This document shows, one piece after another, positions 27,411 to 37,245 of a stretch of DNA of 64,000 bases; position 1 is the stretch's first letter, and each line of letters opens with the position of its first letter. This DNA is from Streptomyces triticagri (lineage in GTDB: Bacteria > Actinomycetota > Actinomycetes > Streptomycetales > Streptomycetaceae): NCBI RefSeq assembly GCF_003429565.1, contig NZ_QUAK01000087.1:1-64000 (forward strand), read 5' to 3'. The notes beneath the pieces are model-generated. The model was given only the letters and a program-made list of their open reading frames with translations, made no database searches and was not told the origin of the DNA. The translations under genes and the position numbers were made by a program.

Positions 27411-28484
27411 TCAGCCGGCGACCGGATAGTCCGTGTAGCCCTGCTGGTCCCCGCCGAAGAACGAGGCGCGGTCAGGGGTGTTGAACGGGCCACCCGTGGC
27501 GAGCCGGGCGGGCAGGTCGGGGTTGGCGAGGAACAGCGCACCGAAGGCGACGAGGTCGGCGGTGCCGTCCTCGATCAGCGCGAGCGCGTCCGGCCCGGTG
27601 GGGTCGTCCCCGGTGAACGGGTTGAGCACGAAGGTGCCCGGCCAGGCCTTGCGCAGCCGTCCCACGAGGTCGCGTGCGCCGGCGACCTCCAGCTGGTGCA
27701 GATAGGCCAGGCCCAGCGGGGCGAGCTCGTCCACCAGGGCGGCGTAGGTGGCCTCGTAGTCGGCCGGGTCGCCCTCGTCCATGTCGTTGTACGGATTGCC
27801 GGGCGAGATGCGCAGACCGACCTTCTCCGCGCCGATCGCCTCGGCCACGGCCTTGGTGGTCTCCACCGCGAATCGGATACGGGCCTCGGGGCTGCCGCCC
27901 CAGGCGTCGGTGCGCCGATTGCTGCCCGGGGCGAGGAACTGGTGGATCAGGTAGCCGTTGGCGCCGTGCAGTTCGACACCGTCGAAGCCGGCCTCGATCG
28001 CATTGCGCGCCGCGGCCGCGAAGTCGGCGACGGTCTGCGTCACCTCGTCCGCGGTCAGCTCGCGCGGGGTGACGAAGTCGAGTGGCCCTTCATGGGTGTA
28101 CACCTGCCCTGCGGGACGGACCGCGGACGGCGCCACCGGGGTGAGGCCGGTCAGGCTCGGGTGCCCGATCCGGCCGGCGTGCATGATCTGCAGGAAGATC
28201 CGGCCTCCTTCCGCATGCACGGCGTCGGTCACCTTGCGCCAGGCGGCGATCTGCTCCGCGCTGTGGATGCCGGGGGTGTCCGGATAGCCCTGGCCGACGA
28301 CGGACGGCTGGGTGCCCTCGGTGACGATGAGGCCGGCACCGGCGCGCTGCGCGTAGTACTCCGCCATCAGGTCCGTCGCGGTCAGGCCGGGCCCGAAGGC
28401 GCGGCTGCGGGTCATGGGAGCCATCACCGTGCGGTTGGTGAGGGGCGTACCGGAGAGGTCGTACGGGTCGAAGGCAGTAGTCAT
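27411..28484 (-). CDS. FMN-dependent ene-reductase (Old Yellow Enzyme family)
   Basis: Alkene reductase of 357 residues in a TIM barrel with FMN, using NAD(P)H to reduce activated C=C bonds such as those of quinones, enals or maleimides. Visible signatures are NRTVMAPMTRSRA near 17-29, TEGTQPS near 54-60, the HAGRIGHPS segment near 103-111 and ELHGANGYLIHQFL near 170-183. The final GGPFNTPDRASFFGGDQQGYTDYP stretch is typical of NemA/XenA-like enzymes. It is divergent from a MarR-type regulator gene with a symmetric site between them, suggesting electrophile- or quinone-induced expression. Confidence 0.93.
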   Translation of the reverse strand: MTTAFDPYDLSGTPLTNRTVMAPMTRSRAFGPGLTATDLMAEYYAQRAGAGLIVTEGTQPSVVGQGYPDTPGIHSAEQIAAWRKVTDAVHAEGGRIFLQIMHAGRIGHPSLTGLTPVAPSAVRPAGQVYTHEGPLDFVTPRELTADEVTQTVADFAAAARNAIEAGFDGVELHGANGYLIHQFLAPGSNRRTDAWGGSPEARIRFAVETTKAVAEAIGAEKVGLRISPGNPYNDMDEGDPADYEATYAALVDELAPLGLAYLHQLEVAGARDLVGRLRKAWPGTFVLNPFTGDDPTGPDALALIEDGTADLVAFGALFLANPDLPARLATGGPFNTPDRASFFGGDQQGYTDYPVAG

Positions 28485-28505
28485 GATCGGCTTCCTCGGT
28501 CGGCG

Positions 28506-28536
28506 TTACCTGCTCATTGCCTGTCCGAACAGGTAA
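28506..28536. promoter_or_regulatory. Inverted repeats between ene-reductase and MarR genes
   Basis: TTACCTG at 28506-28512 pairs with CAGGTAA at 28530-28536, and an inner CCTGT (28520-28524) pairs with ACAGG (28529-28533). The region lies 22-52 bases upstream of the ene-reductase ATG. A CGGACAG half-site recurs just upstream of the regulator start. This is a good candidate operator for the MarR protein. Confidence 0.5.
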
Positions 28537-28702
28537 ACCGGCCGACGCATTCCTGTGCGTATGTGAGCTGAGCCACACAAGGAAGTGAACTGTCCATGGA
28601 TCACAGCTACTTGCACCCCGCAATCCACCCACAGGCGAGCCGAGCGCCGCGGAGGTAGACTCCGCCTGGCCGGACAGTGAATGACGAAGGGCCACATGCG
28701 AG

Positions 28703-29224
28703 ATGGCGAAGGAACCGGATCCCGCAGATGAGGGGAACGGCACAGCCGACTCACCCCGCACTCCGCCGCCGTCCCCGACCGGCGCGGGCGCCCTGAACCA
28801 TGCGGTGTTCCGGGTGGCCCGGCTGCACCGCCTGCACGCCGCACAGCTGCTGCGCCGCGTCGGCCTCCACCCCGGGCAGGAGCTGGTCATGATGCAGCTG
28901 TGGGACCTCGGCCCGCAGCGGCAGACCGATCTCGTACGGGTCCTGGGCTCGGACGCCGCCACCATGACCCGTACGGTCAAGCGCCTGGAGAACGCCGGAT
29001 TCGTCCGGAGGCGGCCGTGCGAGATGGACGGACGCGTCACGATCGTCGAGCCCACCGCCGCGAGCCTCGCGCTGCGCGAGCAGGTCGAGAGAATCTGGTC
29101 GGACCTCGAGCGCAGCACGGCCGCCGGCCTGAGCGAGGAGGAACAGCGGGCCGCGATCGGCACCTTGTCCCGGATCGCGGACAGCCTCGCCGACGCCGTC
29201 GACCGCTGCGCGCCGCCCGACTGA
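28703..29224 (+). CDS. MarR-family transcriptional regulator
   Basis: Winged-helix dimeric regulator of 173 residues. The first 30 residues are Pro/Glu-rich and probably disordered. The MarR core runs from about 34 to 165, with the DNA-binding part around RQTDLVRVLGSDAATMTRTVKRLENAGFVRRR (about 72-103, listed here as the recognition region) and the wing EMDGRVTIVEPT. It is divergent from the ene-reductase gene, which it probably represses together with itself. Cys107 and Cys169 are the only cysteines, so redox sensing is possible but not shown. The ribosome site is weak (GAAGG, 11 bases upstream). Confidence 0.88.
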   Translation: MAKEPDPADEGNGTADSPRTPPPSPTGAGALNHAVFRVARLHRLHAAQLLRRVGLHPGQELVMMQLWDLGPQRQTDLVRVLGSDAATMTRTVKRLENAGFVRRRPCEMDGRVTIVEPTAASLALREQVERIWSDLERSTAAGLSEEEQRAAIGTLSRIADSLADAVDRCAPPD

Positions 29225-29231
29225 CGCAGCG

Positions 29232-29267
29232 GACGGCGCCCTCCCGGAAAGCCGGGAGGGCGCCGTC
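29232..29267. terminator. Bidirectional hairpin terminator
   Basis: Perfect 16-base arms (29232-29247 and 29252-29267) with a 4-base AAAG loop lie between the converging MarR gene and acyl-CoA dehydrogenase gene. It starts 7 bases after the MarR stop codon. Confidence 0.85.
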
Positions 29268-29291
29268 ACGTGCGGTCGCGCGACGGGCGCG

Positions 29292-30518
<1,227 letters not shown>

Positions 30519-30534
30519 GTCCCCTCCAACACCT

Positions 30535-30564
30535 GGTTACTTGCGGTAACGAGAGTATGTTACC
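30535..30564. promoter_or_regulatory. Probable TetR operator upstream of acyl-CoA dehydrogenase
   Basis: GGTAAC at 30545-30550 and GTTACC at 30559-30564 form perfect 6-base arms with an 8-base spacer. A third half-site GGTTAC lies at 30535-30540. The cluster sits 17-46 bases upstream of the dehydrogenase ATG, where the promoter should be. Confidence 0.55.
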
Positions 30565-30638
30565 CGCCAGTACTCACGTCAAGTCCCACGCCAAGGCACC
30601 CGCTCCTGGCCCGATGCGGAATCGGCGATGGTGTTACG

Positions 30639-30657
30639 TTGCGCGTGCGTCACGCAA
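30639..30657. promoter_or_regulatory. Inverted repeat upstream of the TetR gene
   Basis: TGCGT (30646-30650) and ACGCA (30652-30656) flank one base, nested within TTGCG (30639-30643) / CGCAA (30653-30657). It ends 23 bases before the regulator ATG and differs from the GGTAAC-type site nearer the dehydrogenase gene. It could be an autoregulatory site, or chance. Confidence 0.35.
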
Positions 30658-30679
30658 TCGCACGGGCGGGGAGACCACC

Positions 30680-31324
30680 ATGGAGACCACTCAGCGGACC
30701 GACCAGGAACGGTCGGCCGAGCGCCGGCGCCGCGAGCTGCTCGAGGCCGCCGACCGCGTGGTCCTGAGGGACGGGCCCGGCGCCTCGATGAACGCCATCG
30801 CGGCCGAGGCCGGCATCACCAAGCCGATCCTCTACCGGCACTTCGGCGACAAGGGCGGGCTCTACCGCGCCCTCGCCGTACGGCACACCGACGCCCTCCT
30901 CGACGCCCTGCGCGCAGCACTCGACGCTCCGAACGACCGCCGTGAGCGCGTGGAGCGCACCCTCGACACATATCTCGCGGCGATCGAGGCCCGACCGCAG
31001 GTCTACCGCTTCCTGATGCACCCGCCGGAGAGCGGCAAGGACGCCGAGCAGGGCTTCGACGTCGGTCTGCACTCGGCGCCGCTGCTGCGCCGGCTCGGCG
31101 AGGAGCTCGCCCTCGTGATCGCCGAACGCGTCGATCTCGGACCGGAGGGGCAGGAGCTGGCCCGGGTCTGGGGCCACGGCATCGTCGGCATGATGCATGC
31201 CGCGGGCGACTGGTGGCTCGGCGAACGGCCCTGCTCCCGCGCCCAGTTGGTACGCAGCCTGGCGGATCTGCTGTGGGGACGGCTCGCCGAGGCGGGCGAC
31301 CGGGTGGGCGGTCCGGGGTTCTAG
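30680..31324 (+). CDS. TetR-family regulator
   Basis: Regulator of 214 residues. The helix-turn-helix lies at about 14-60 (RRELLEAADRVVLRDGPGASMNAIAAEAGITKPILYRHFGDKGGLYRAL region). The C-terminal ligand domain (about 75-210) includes ERVDLGPEGQELARVWGHGIVGMMHAAGDWWL, which is like acyl-CoA-responsive members. The ATG at 30680 follows a GGGGAGA site; the longer reading from 30557 crosses the operator region. It is divergent from the acyl-CoA dehydrogenase gene, its probable target. Its stop overlaps the stop of the converging deformylase gene by 4 bases. Confidence 0.88.
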   Translation: METTQRTDQERSAERRRRELLEAADRVVLRDGPGASMNAIAAEAGITKPILYRHFGDKGGLYRALAVRHTDALLDALRAALDAPNDRRERVERTLDTYLAAIEARPQVYRFLMHPPESGKDAEQGFDVGLHSAPLLRRLGEELALVIAERVDLGPEGQELARVWGHGIVGMMHAAGDWWLGERPCSRAQLVRSLADLLWGRLAEAGDRVGGPGF

Positions 31325-31869
31325 GCCGCCCCGTTCCCCCACGGCGCACGCCGGACCGAGCGCAGCAGCTTCGCGCGGCGCCAGCCGCTGAGGCGGTCCG
31401 GGTAGATCCGCCCCTCCAGGTGGTCCGTCTCGTGCTGCAGACAGCGGGCGAAGAAGCCGGTGCCCTCCACCCGTACCGGCTCCCCGTGCAGATCGACCCC
31501 CTCGACCAGGGCGTGGTCGTGGCGCACCGTGCCGGCCTCGAGGCCCGGAAGCGAGAGGCAGCCCTCCGGCCCGCGCACCTCGACGCCGTCCGCCTCGACG
31601 AGCCGCGGATTGACCACATGGCCGAGATGGCGGCGGTCCTCGTCGTCCGGGCAGTCGTACACGAAGACGCGCAGCGGCACACCGATCTGGTTGGCGGCGA
31701 GGCCCACGCCCCGTGCCGCGTACATGGTCGCGAAGAGATCCTCGACCAGGGCGGCGAGCGAGGGGCCGAAGTCCGTCACCTCGTCGCAGGGCGAGTGCAG
31801 CGCGGATGCGCCGAACAGGGTCAGGGGCCGCACCCGTCCCGAGCTGCCCGGGATCGCACCGTGTCGCAT
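31321..31869 (-). CDS. def: Peptide deformylase
   Basis: Metal (usually Fe2+) enzyme that removes the formyl group from new proteins. The 182-residue protein has all three motifs: GVGLAANQIG at 54-63, EGCLSLP at 102-108 (Cys104 is the ligand) and HETDH at 146-150. The ATG at 31869 is the only sensible start; the long open frame upstream is antisense to murT and gatD. Its C-terminal segment after 155 (RIYPDRLSGWRR) is short, as in actinobacterial paralogues. Other copies are probable on the chromosome, since Streptomyces usually have several. Confidence 0.95.
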   Translation of the reverse strand: MRHGAIPGSSGRVRPLTLFGASALHSPCDEVTDFGPSLAALVEDLFATMYAARGVGLAANQIGVPLRVFVYDCPDDEDRRHLGHVVNPRLVEADGVEVRGPEGCLSLPGLEAGTVRHDHALVEGVDLHGEPVRVEGTGFFARCLQHETDHLEGRIYPDRLSGWRRAKLLRSVRRAPWGNGAA

Positions 31870-32007
31870 GCGCGTAAGGGTACGTTCCCCCCTCTTCCTC
31901 TCGGTGAGCGGTGGCGCCGTTCGGGCTTGCGTGCGGAGCTCGGTAGGCTGAGCCCCGACCAGTGCCGGGGGCAGGCGCGGCGCCGGAGGCAAGGAGGAAC
32001 AGGGACG

Positions 32008-33246
32008 ATGGCAGGCAACACGGACCCGCTGTCGCCGCGGGCCAAGCTGGCCGTGACGGCGGGCAAGGCGGCCGCGGCGGTGTCGCGGGCCGCGGGGCGC
32101 GGCAGCGGATCGGTGATCGGCGGCCGCGTGGCGCTCAAGCTCGACCCCGATCTGCTGGGTCGGCTCGCCACCCACCTCGACGTGGTGCTTGTCTCCGCGA
32201 CGAACGGCAAGACCACCACCACCCGGCTGATCGCCGAGGCACTCGGCGCGGCGGGACCGGTGGTGTCCAACGCCCTCGGCGCCAATATGCCGGCCGGTAT
32301 CACCTCGGCCCTCGCGGGCGGCTCCGACGCCAAGTTCGGCATCATCGAGGTCGACGAGAAGTACCTCGCGGGCGTGGCCCGTGACGTCACGCCGAAGGCG
32401 ATCGCGCTGCTCAACCTCTCCCGCGACCAGCTGGACCGGGCGGGCGAGACCCGGATGCTGGCCGAGCGCTGGCGCGAGGGCCTGTCCGGCTCCAAGGCGG
32501 TCGTCATCGCCAACGCGGACGACCCGCTGGTCGTCTGGGCCGCCTCCTCCTCGCCGAACGTGGTGTGGGTGGCGGCCGGCCAGGAGTGGAAGGACGACGC
32601 CTGGTCCTGCCCGTCCTGCGGCGGTGTGATGCAGCGCCCGGGCGACGACTGGTTCTGCGGCGAGTGCGGCTTCCGCCGGCCGACCGCGAGCTGGGCGCTG
32701 AACGGCGACCACGTACTCGATCCGCACGGCTCGGCCTGGCCCATCCACCTCCAGCTGCCGGGCCGGGCGAACAAGGCGAATGCCGCGACCTCGGCCGCCG
32801 TCGCCGCGGTGTTCGGCGTACCGCCGCAGGTCGCGCTCGAGCGGATGTACCAGGTGCAGGCGGTCGCCGGCCGCTACGACGTGGTGCAGTTCATGGGCCG
32901 CGACCTCAGGCTGCTGCTCGCGAAGAACCCGGCCGGCTGGCTGGAGACCTTCTCCCTGATCGATCCGCCGCCGACCCCGGTGATCCTCTCGGTGAACGCC
33001 CGCGGCGCCGACGGCACCGACACCTCCTGGCTGTGGGACGTCGACTACACCCGCCTGGCGGGGCACCCGATCTTCGTGATCGGCGACCGCCGGCTCGACC
33101 TGGCGGTCCGGCTCGAGGTGGCCGGGCTCGACTTCCGGGTGTGCGAAACGGCCGACGAGGCAGTGCAGTTGGCCCCGCCCGGACGGATCGAGGCCATCGC
33201 GAACTACACCGCGTTCCAGGACCTGCGCCGGCGCGTCGGCAACTGA
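32008..33246 (+). CDS. murT: Lipid II isoglutaminyl synthase, MurT subunit
   Basis: Mur-ligase-like ATPase of 412 residues that works with GatD to amidate the D-Glu of lipid II to D-isoglutamine. The P-loop TNGKTTTT is at 65-72 and a Cys4 zinc ribbon inserted in the central domain uses C201, C204, C217 and C220. The C-terminal MurT domain (DUF1727) begins near 310. The ATG at 32008 follows an excellent AAGGAGG. It precedes gatD by 18 bases, the conserved arrangement in Gram-positive bacteria. The complex acts on the inner face of the membrane. Confidence 0.95.
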   Translation: MAGNTDPLSPRAKLAVTAGKAAAAVSRAAGRGSGSVIGGRVALKLDPDLLGRLATHLDVVLVSATNGKTTTTRLIAEALGAAGPVVSNALGANMPAGITSALAGGSDAKFGIIEVDEKYLAGVARDVTPKAIALLNLSRDQLDRAGETRMLAERWREGLSGSKAVVIANADDPLVVWAASSSPNVVWVAAGQEWKDDAWSCPSCGGVMQRPGDDWFCGECGFRRPTASWALNGDHVLDPHGSAWPIHLQLPGRANKANAATSAAVAAVFGVPPQVALERMYQVQAVAGRYDVVQFMGRDLRLLLAKNPAGWLETFSLIDPPPTPVILSVNARGADGTDTSWLWDVDYTRLAGHPIFVIGDRRLDLAVRLEVAGLDFRVCETADEAVQLAPPGRIEAIANYTAFQDLRRRVGN

Positions 33247-33264
33247 CGGTAAGGACGAAACAGC

Positions 33265-33993
33265 ATGAGCGACAACAGCCTGCGCGTGATCTGGGTCTAC
33301 CCGGACCTCCTGAGCACGTACGGCGACCAGGGCAACGTCCTCGTGGTCGAGCGCCGCGCGCGGCAGCGCGGTCTGCAGGTCGAGCGGTACGACGTGCGCA
33401 GCGACCAGGCCGTGCCGACCTCCGGCGACATCTATCTGATCGGTGGCGGCGAGGACCGGCCGCAGCGGCTCGCGGCGGAGCGGCTGCGTCGGGACGGCGG
33501 CCTGAACCACGCGGTGTCCAACGGCGCGATCGTGTTCTCCGTCTGCGCCGGCTACCAGATCCTGGGCCACGAGTTCGTGAACGACCTCGGTCAGCGCGAG
33601 CCCGGCCTCGGCCTGCTCGACGTGGTCTCCACGCGCGGTGAGGGCGCCCGCTGCGTGGGCGACGTCCTGGGCGACATCGACCAGCCGCTCGGGCTTCCGC
33701 AGCTGACCGGCTTCGAGAACCACCAGGGCATCACCCATCTCGGCCCGACCGCCCGTCCGTTCGCCCGGATCCGGCTCGGGCAGGGCAACGGCACCGGCGA
33801 CGGCACCGAAGGCGCGTACAACGACACGGTGTTCGGCACGTACATGCACGGGCCCGTGCTCGCGCGCAACCCGCAGATCGCGGACCTGCTGCTCAAGCTG
33901 GCCCTCGATGTGAACGCACTGCCGCCGACCGACGACCGCTGGTACGAGGAGCTGCGCGCGGAGCGCATCACCGCGGCGACCACGCCGGCCTGA
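33265..33993 (+). CDS. gatD: Lipid II isoglutaminyl synthase, glutaminase subunit GatD
   Basis: Class I (CobB/CobQ-like) glutamine amidotransferase of 242 residues that supplies ammonia to MurT. The catalytic cysteine is Cys94 in FSVCAGYQ, the same number as in the S. aureus enzyme, and the histidine is in GTYMHGP (His195). The triad lacks an obvious third acidic residue, as is usual for GatD. A conserved arginine that binds lipid II cannot be assigned with confidence. It is 18 bases from murT and forms a two-gene operon with it. Confidence 0.95.
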   Translation: MSDNSLRVIWVYPDLLSTYGDQGNVLVVERRARQRGLQVERYDVRSDQAVPTSGDIYLIGGGEDRPQRLAAERLRRDGGLNHAVSNGAIVFSVCAGYQILGHEFVNDLGQREPGLGLLDVVSTRGEGARCVGDVLGDIDQPLGLPQLTGFENHQGITHLGPTARPFARIRLGQGNGTGDGTEGAYNDTVFGTYMHGPVLARNPQIADLLLKLALDVNALPPTDDRWYEELRAERITAATTPA

Positions 33994-34113
33994 GGCCCGG
34001 CCGCCCACGGAGTGGACCAATTCGGCCCCGTCACCCGGCGCTAGTAAGGTGACGGGGTCTTAGCCGGACGACGTGGTCCGGTCATCCGCCCACGTTGCAA
34101 AGGTTTCTGGGCC

Positions 34114-35139
34114 ATGCGTATTGGTGTGCTCACCTCCGGCGGCGACTGCCCCGGCCTCAACGCAGTCATCCGGTCGGTCGTGCACCGTGCCGTCGTCGAC
34201 CACGGTGACGAGGTCATCGGCTTCCACGACGGGTGGAAGGGCCTCCTGGAGTGCGACTACCGCAAGCTCGACCTGGACGCCGTGAGCGGCATCCTGGCCC
34301 GCGGCGGCACCATCCTCGGCTCGTCCCGTGTCCAGCCCGCCCATCTGCGGGACGGTGTGGAGCGCGCCAAGGGCCATCTCGCGGAGCTCGGTCTCGACGC
34401 GATCATCCCGATCGGCGGCGAGGGCACGCTCAAGGCCGCGCGCCTGCTGTCCGACGGCGGACTGCCGATCGTCGGCGTCCCGAAGACCATCGACAACGAC
34501 ATCGCCGTCACCGATGTGACGTTCGGCTTCGACACCGCGGTGGGCGTCGCGACGGAGGCCCTCGACCGCCTCAAGACCACGGCCGAGTCCCACCAGCGTG
34601 TACTGATCGTCGAGGTCATGGGCCGGCACACCGGCTGGATCGCTCTGAACTCCGGCATGGCGGCCGGCGCGCACGCCATCGTCGTACCGGAACGCCCCTT
34701 CGACATCGAGGAGTTGACCAAGCAGGTCGGCGCCCGCTTCGAGGCCGGCAAGAAGTTCGCGATCGTGGTCGCCGCCGAGGGCGCCAAGCCCCGCGCGGGC
34801 ACGATGGAGTACGACGAGGGCGGCAAGGACATCTACGGGCACGAGCGGTTCGCCGGCATCGCCCGGCAGCTGTCCATCGAGCTCGAGCAGCGCCTCGGCA
34901 AGGAGGCCCGCCCCGTCATCCTCGGCCATGTGCAGCGCGGTGGGACGCCGACGGCGTACGACAGGGTGCTCGCGACCCGCTTCGGCTGGCATGCCGTGGA
35001 GGCCGTGCACCGCGGCGAGTTCGGCATGATGACCGCCCTGCAGGGCACCGAGATCGTGATGTCCCCGCTCGCCGAGGCCGTCGAGACGCTGAAGACGGTG
35101 CCGGACGCGCGGTACGCCGAGGCCGAGTGCGTACTGTGA
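34114..35139 (+). CDS. pfkA: 6-phosphofructokinase
   Basis: Converts fructose-6-phosphate to fructose-1,6-bisphosphate in glycolysis. The 341-residue protein has the ATP site SGGDCPGLN (8-16), the phosphate-donor motif GGEGT (101-105) and the catalytic PKTIDNDI (123-130). Gly in place of Asp at position 104 marks the ATP-using form, while the PKTIDND motif is shared with the pyrophosphate enzymes, so it belongs to the mixed group III clade known from actinomycetes. Allosteric sites of the E. coli enzyme are not conserved. It is a monocistronic gene between gatD and ctaG, followed by a hairpin. Streptomyces usually carry several pfkA copies. Confidence 0.95.
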   Translation: MRIGVLTSGGDCPGLNAVIRSVVHRAVVDHGDEVIGFHDGWKGLLECDYRKLDLDAVSGILARGGTILGSSRVQPAHLRDGVERAKGHLAELGLDAIIPIGGEGTLKAARLLSDGGLPIVGVPKTIDNDIAVTDVTFGFDTAVGVATEALDRLKTTAESHQRVLIVEVMGRHTGWIALNSGMAAGAHAIVVPERPFDIEELTKQVGARFEAGKKFAIVVAAEGAKPRAGTMEYDEGGKDIYGHERFAGIARQLSIELEQRLGKEARPVILGHVQRGGTPTAYDRVLATRFGWHAVEAVHRGEFGMMTALQGTEIVMSPLAEAVETLKTVPDARYAEAECVL

Positions 35140-35182
35140 CGCCGCTGCCCGCGACCTGACCCTCGGGGAGACGCCCCCGAGC

Positions 35183-35216
35183 ACCGCCCCCGCCCGCAGC
35201 AGCGGCCGGGGGCGGT
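35183..35216 (+). terminator. Hairpin after pfkA
   Basis: ACCGCCCCCG at 35183-35192 pairs with CGGGGGCGGT at 35207-35216 over a 14-base loop, 44 bases after the pfkA stop codon. A short TTCTAG run follows. Confidence 0.7.
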
Positions 35217-35259
35217 TCTAGTCTGGTGCGGACAACAGGCACGAATCAGGAGTGAGCGG

Positions 35260-36207
35260 ATGGACCACAGCGGACACGGCATGACGGATCTGCCGCCGTT
35301 CACGCTTGGCCGGGCGCTGCAGCCGTCGTGGGACGGCTTCTTTCTGGTGGGCTGCGTGCTCGCCCTGGTGCTCTATCTGTGGGGGGTCGTACGGCTCACC
35401 CGCCGCGGCGACTCCTGGCCGGTGGGCCGCGCGGTGGCGTTCGTGGCCGGCGTCCTCACCATCGCCCTGGTGATGCTGACCAGGCTCAATGACTACGGCA
35501 TGGTCATGTTCAGCGTGCACATGGTGCAGCACATGGTCATCAGCATGCTCTCCCCGATCCTGCTGCTCCTGGGCGCCCCGATCACGCTGACGCTGCGGGC
35601 ACTGCCGGTGGCACCGCGGGGCCGCAAGGGGCCGCGCGAGCTGCTCAATCTGCTGCTGCACAGCCGCTATCTGCGGGTGATCACCCATCCGGCGTTCACC
35701 ATTCCGCTGTTCATCGCGAGTCTGTACGGGCTCTACTTCACGCCGTTGTTCGACTTCCTGATGGAGTCGAAGCCGGGGCACATCGCGATGATGGTGCACT
35801 TCCTCGTGGTCGGCCTGGTCTTCTTCTGGCCGATCATGGGCGTGGACCCGGGACCGCACCGGCCGGGGTACGTGATGCGGATCCTCGAGCTGTTCGCGGG
35901 GATGCCGTTCCACGCGTTCTTCGGGATCGCACTGATGATGGCGTCGGAGCCGATGGTCGGCGCGTATCTGCATCCGCCGGCCTCGCTCGGCCTCGACGCG
36001 CTCGGCGATCAGCAGGCGGCGGGCGGCATCGCCTGGGCGTTCAGCGAGATCCCGTCCGTGGTGGTCCTGGTGGCGCTCGTCTACCAGTGGAAGCGCTCCG
36101 AGGACCGGCAGGCCCGCCGCAAGGACCGCGCCGCGGACCGGGACGGCGACCAGGAGCTGCAGGCGTACAACGCCTATCTCGCGTCCCTGCAGGCGCGCAG
36201 CCGCTAG
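35260..36207 (+). CDS. ctaG: Cytochrome c oxidase assembly protein (CtaG_2 / DUF1404-like)
   Basis: Membrane protein of 315 residues with about seven hydrophobic segments, belonging to the caa3 CtaG family, needed for copper insertion into the oxidase. The N-terminus (MDHSGHGM) and the HMVQHMVIS segment near 87-95 have the His/Met-rich pattern expected of copper handling. Conserved motifs LLLGAPITL and FFWPIMGVDP are visible. The long charged C-terminal tail (about 283-315) lies in the cytoplasm. It is alone on its transcript; no oxidase subunit gene is nearby. The family call is firm; direct copper binding is inferred. Confidence 0.88.
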   Translation: MDHSGHGMTDLPPFTLGRALQPSWDGFFLVGCVLALVLYLWGVVRLTRRGDSWPVGRAVAFVAGVLTIALVMLTRLNDYGMVMFSVHMVQHMVISMLSPILLLLGAPITLTLRALPVAPRGRKGPRELLNLLLHSRYLRVITHPAFTIPLFIASLYGLYFTPLFDFLMESKPGHIAMMVHFLVVGLVFFWPIMGVDPGPHRPGYVMRILELFAGMPFHAFFGIALMMASEPMVGAYLHPPASLGLDALGDQQAAGGIAWAFSEIPSVVVLVALVYQWKRSEDRQARRKDRAADRDGDQELQAYNAYLASLQARSR

Positions 36208-36357
36208 GCGGCGTCTCCCAATCGTCTCCCGATCTTCGCGGGCAGTCGCCCGCCGGGTGCTGTCCGCTGCCTAGCGGAAAGTGGGCTGTCCGGGTGACCA
36301 TGAAGTCCTGGTCGCGGTTCCCGGCTTCCGCCGGGGACCACGGGAGGAGGGTTCGAG

Positions 36358-36516
36358 ATGCCCGGATCCACCAAGACGATGGGGGCGCTGACCGTCGGCG
36401 GTCTCGTCACCGTGACGGCGTACACCGCCGCCCTCGGGAGCAACGGCTGGCTGTGGTTCGGCTGGGTCGTGCTCGGCCTGGTCACGCTGGCCATGACCGT
36501 GTCCCGGCCCACCTGA
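36358..36516 (+). CDS. Small two-helix membrane protein, 52 residues
   Basis: A short open frame begins at ATG 36358, 7 bases after a strong GGGAGGAGGG site, and encodes 52 residues. It has two hydrophobic segments (about 8-25 and 30-48) separated by the short loop GSNGW, then ends in SRPT. The start, ribosome site and third-position GC all favour a real gene. I recognise the general type as one of the small conserved Streptomyces membrane proteins but can name no function. It lies 150 bases after ctaG and converges with the SSI gene. Confidence 0.7.
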   Translation: MPGSTKTMGALTVGGLVTVTAYTAALGSNGWLWFGWVVLGLVTLAMTVSRPT

Positions 36517-36553
36517 TTCCGCCCCTCGCCGGCCTGCGGCGCACCGGCACCGG

Positions 36554-37009
<456 letters not shown>

Positions 37010-37245
37010 CCGGGCACTCCAGGGGCTTGTTGCGGGTCTTCCTTGCGGTACGGCAGGCACAGCGGATCCCGACCGGGGCGGGCCGGCAAGGCACCACACG
37101 GCGTGGTCCCTCGAACGAGTGCGCGGGACTCGTCGGCGGAAGGGGTGGCTCCGGCGGCCCGGGGGCAGGCTCACGGACACGGCCGGATCCCGGTCCGGGC
37201 TCCGGCGTACGAAGACGAACAGGACGACAGGGGGCGTGTGACGCC

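Noticed and set aside
31321-34020. A minus-strand open frame of 899 residues extending the deformylase
   Set aside because: The N-terminal 717 residues are antisense to murT and gatD; the deformylase starts at 31869.
37010-37245. Iron box in front of the signal-less binding protein
   Set aside because: The region between the SSI gene and this gene has no TTAGGTTAGG-like element, so iron control of it is not supported.
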